The position numbers and the translations under genes were made by a program. Shown here piece after piece: positions 6,003-7,482 of a stretch of DNA of 7,482 bases (the stretch's first letter is position 1; each line of letters opens with the position of its first letter). The stretch spans positions 1 through 7,482 of the forward strand of contig JAJYAS010000154.1 in NCBI GenBank assembly GCA_021779415.1, read 5' to 3'. The notes below the pieces were generated by a model. That model was not told the DNA's origin and ran no database searches. It worked only from the letters and a program-made list of their open reading frames with translations. The DNA comes from Bacillota bacterium. Its GTDB lineage: Bacteria; Bacillota_B; Desulfitobacteriia; Desulfitobacteriales; Desulfitobacteriaceae.

Positions 6003-6037
6003 TTAAAGTTCTGAATTATACAATTTCATGGGACTTG

Positions 6038-6053
6038 TGGCATAGTTTTTGCA
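6038..6053 (+). promoter_or_regulatory. Sigma-54 (-24/-12) promoter of the carrier/dehydrogenase operon
   Basis: TGGCATAGTTTTTGCA matches TGGCACR-N4-TTGCW, with T for C in the -24 block. GG (6039-6040) and GC (6051-6052) are 10 bases apart, as required, and a T-tract fills the spacer. The predicted start is near 6064, an A, giving a leader of about 104 bases before the biotinyl carrier gene. In that leader I see only short repeats (AGGGGTCTT at 6118-6126 and 6129-6137) and no recognisable riboswitch. Confidence 0.87.
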
Positions 6054-6167
6054 TTATAAACTTAGAAATCACAAATCTTCGCACAATCTGTGAGTTCAAG
6101 AACCAAAGAGAGGTGATAGGGGTCTTCTAGGGGTCTTGCGTTATTTGAAAAAAGGAGGAATTAAACA

Positions 6168-6377
6168 ATGGCAAATTTAGATAGTCCTATAGCCGGTAAG
6201 ATACTTGAGATCAACATAAAGGTAGGTCAGGAAGTTACGGAAGACGATGAGTTATTCATAATCGAGGCTATGAAGATGGAAAACCCAGTATTTGGAGACG
6301 CAGGGATAGTGAAAGAGGTAAATGTAAAAATTGGCGATCGGGTGCAAGAAGGCGATGTCCTAGCAGTAATTGAGTAA
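6168..6377 (+). CDS. Minimal biotinyl carrier protein (69 aa) of a biotin-dependent decarboxylase
   Basis: A stand-alone biotinyl domain. It carries carboxybiotin from the carboxyltransferase to the membrane beta subunit. The biotinylation motif EAMKMENPV is at 33-41, with Lys36 the expected biotinylated residue. The domain starts with DSPIAGKILEINIKVGQEV and closes with the mirror repeat GIVKEVNVKIGDRVQEGDVLAVIE, the two symmetric hairpins of the fold. AMKM favours biotin over lipoate. At 69 aa it is a bare domain; GcdC/MmdC carriers usually have an N-terminal Ala/Pro-rich linker, which is absent here. The start is ATG 6168 with AAAGGAGG (6151-6158) nine bases upstream. It is first in the plus-strand sigma-54 operon, and the acyl-CoA dehydrogenase follows after 81 bases. 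The partner alpha subunit is not in view. Confidence 0.93.
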   Translation: MANLDSPIAGKILEINIKVGQEVTEDDELFIIEAMKMENPVFGDAGIVKEVNVKIGDRVQEGDVLAVIE

Positions 6378-6402
6378 AAGCCTAATGTATTTTAAGGTAT
6401 AG

Positions 6403-6425
6403 CCCTCAATCTCTTAAGTTGGGGG
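6403..6425 (+). other. Intercistronic RNA hairpin between carrier and dehydrogenase genes
   Basis: CCCTCAA (6403-6409) can pair with TTGGGGG (6419-6425) through seven pairs, one of them G-U, around a nine-base loop. No T-run follows, so it is not a standard terminator. It could slow decay or partially attenuate transcription between the carrier gene and the dehydrogenase. Function is inference. Confidence 0.3.
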
Positions 6426-6458
6426 TAGTCTAATAGTTTCAAGGGAGGGGACAACACG

Positions 6459-7482
6459 ATGGATTTTGGATTATCTGAAGAACAAAGAATGGTTCAAGAT
6501 ATGGCTCGTGATTTCGCTGAGAAGGAAATTGCTCCTTATGTTGAAGAGGATGAAGAAAATCACTATTATCGCAGAGAAATATTGACCAAAATGGGTGATT
6601 TGGGCTTGTTAGGGTGGAGCATACCAGAGGAGTATGGCGGAAATGGCATGGGATGGATGGAAGCCGTAACAGCTTTATATGAAATATCTAAGGTTCATAC
6701 TTCATGGAGGCTAAGTATCAGCGGCAATTGCTGGGGACCAGCAATGACGATTAATGAATATGGTACAGAGGAACAAAAGCAAAAGTATATTCCCGGCCTT
6801 GTAAGTGGCAAATACGTGGGTAGTTTTGCTATAACTGAACCCAATTCTGGTTCCGATGTGGGTAGTATGAAGACCTTCGCAACAGATAAGGGTGACCATT
6901 GGTTAATAAATGGAACAAAAATGTGGATTTCTGGCGGACACACTTCCGATGTTGGACTTGTCTATGCGGCCACTGAAGTAGGCGGAGGAGCTAAGGGGCT
7001 TTCTTGTTTTATAATTGACTACAATAATACCCCGGGTATTACGAGAAATCCGATTAAGGGAAAAGTCGGCATGTGGACTGCTCCAACTTCGGAATTGGTG
7101 TTTGAGAACGCAGTCGTACCGAAGGAAAACCTTTTAGGTTCTCTAAATAAAGGCTTCCAAATATGTATGTGGATGTTGAATAATACTCGCATGGGTTGCG
7201 CTACTGGTTCAGCGGCGCTTTCAGCGGCATGTCTAGAGGGTGCAGTTCAATATGCCAATGAGCGCACTCAGTTTGGCAAACCAATCGGAAAATATCAGAT
7301 GATTCAGCAACAGATTGCCGAAATGAAACTAGAAGATGAGGCTGCTAAATATCTTGTTTATCGGGCAGCTTGGCTGAAAGAAAATAAATTACAGAATCAA
7401 CAGGCGACTTCCCTAGCTAAACTATTTGGTTGTAATGCAGCAGTTCATGGTGCCAATATGGCCATGAAAATCTATGGTTCCT
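6459..7482 (+). CDS. Acyl-CoA dehydrogenase, probably glutaryl-CoA dehydrogenase type (3' end outside window)
   Basis: 341 residues of an FAD acyl-CoA dehydrogenase, truncated by the window. The family is about 380-400 aa, so roughly 40-55 residues, including the catalytic Glu region, are missing. The order is normal: N-terminal helices (MDFGLSEEQRMVQDMARDFA), FAITEPNSGSDVGSM (123-137) and MWISGG (155-160) of the FAD/substrate beta domain, then NERTQFGKPIGKYQMIQ (267-283) of the C-terminal helices. By-eye alignment to human glutaryl-CoA dehydrogenase puts Arg84 (SWRLSIS) at the Arg94 position that binds the distal carboxylate, and Ser77 at Glu87. This supports glutaryl-CoA as substrate. Electrons would normally go to an electron-transferring flavoprotein. 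The start is ATG 6459 with GGGAGGGG (6443-6450) eight bases upstream. Co-transcription with the biotin carrier and divergence from the Na+-pump beta subunit suggest a glutaryl-CoA to crotonyl-CoA pathway. Another dicarboxyl- or short-chain acyl-CoA remains possible. Confidence 0.9.
   Translation, partial: MDFGLSEEQRMVQDMARDFAEKEIAPYVEEDEENHYYRREILTKMGDLGLLGWSIPEEYGGNGMGWMEAVTALYEISKVHTSWRLSISGNCWGPAMTINEYGTEEQKQKYIPGLVSGKYVGSFAITEPNSGSDVGSMKTFATDKGDHWLINGTKMWISGGHTSDVGLVYAATEVGGGAKGLSCFIIDYNNTPGITRNPIKGKVGMWTAPTSELVFENAVVPKENLLGSLNKGFQICMWMLNNTRMGCATGSAALSAACLEGAVQYANERTQFGKPIGKYQMIQQQIAEMKLEDEAAKYLVYRAAWLKENKLQNQQATSLAKLFGCNAAVHGANMAMKIYGS

Noticed and set aside
6064..6167. Riboswitch or leader peptide in the carrier-gene leader
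   Set aside because: No known riboswitch core is visible, and the candidate starts (GTG 6113, TTG 6136) have wrong spacing or stop almost at once.
6695..6943. Minus-strand open frames within the acyl-CoA dehydrogenase
   Set aside because: They are antisense to the conserved FAD-domain coding region and have no credible start signals.
1..7482. CRISPR arrays, tRNA/rRNA genes, insertion sequences, phage attachment sites
   Set aside because: No spaced direct repeats, tRNA-like cloverleaf, transposase motifs or terminal inverted repeats were seen; the region reads as ordinary chromosomal metabolism.

Overview
The window looks like chromosomal DNA of an anaerobic, low-to-moderate GC Firmicute. 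A Desulfosporosinus/Desulfitobacterium-type Peptococcaceae is my guess. The evidence is strong AAGGAGG-type ribosome binding sites, a CBS/PAS-containing sigma-54 activator, a membrane-bound Na+-pumping biotin decarboxylase and an anaerobic acyl-CoA degradation theme. The genus is inference; the phylum-level call is better supported.

Layout. (1) 1-1530, plus strand: the 3' end of aroA (EPSP synthase) overlaps azlC by ATGA, and azlD follows. The unit closes with a perfect 25-bp inverted-repeat terminator (1544-1600). (2) 1650-1760, minus strand: an unrecognised 36-aa single-span membrane protein converges on the same terminator. It starts beside an extremely AT-rich stretch (about 1790-1865) that it shares divergently with the regulator. 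(3) 1936-3987, plus strand: a 683-aa sigma-54 activator with order CBS pair, PAS, PAS, AAA+, Fis-type HTH. (4) Minus-strand operon, read from 5929 down to 4111: a 21-aa leader micro-ORF, a GcdB/OadB-type Na+-pump beta subunit, a 55-aa OadG-like membrane subunit abutting it at TAG|ATG, and a PaaI-type hotdog thioesterase. (5) Plus-strand operon from about 6064: a 69-aa biotinyl carrier protein, then an acyl-CoA dehydrogenase of the glutaryl-CoA dehydrogenase type that is cut by the window end.

How it fits together. The two divergent operons each carry a near-consensus -24/-12 sigma-54 promoter: plus strand 6038-6053 and minus strand 5940-5955. The promoters lie back to back around 82 bp that contain a dyad (CATTATTA-N14-TAATAATG). 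The adjacent activator is the obvious candidate to drive both. The likely biochemistry is glutaryl-CoA oxidation to glutaconyl-CoA by the dehydrogenase. Biotin-dependent decarboxylation to crotonyl-CoA would follow, with the beta subunit coupling it to Na+ export. The carboxyltransferase alpha subunit is not in the window and may lie downstream of 7482. The dehydrogenase keeps an Arg at the position that binds the glutaryl carboxylate in glutaryl-CoA dehydrogenases. The residue that separates decarboxylating from non-decarboxylating enzymes is beyond the window end, so the substrate assignment remains inference.
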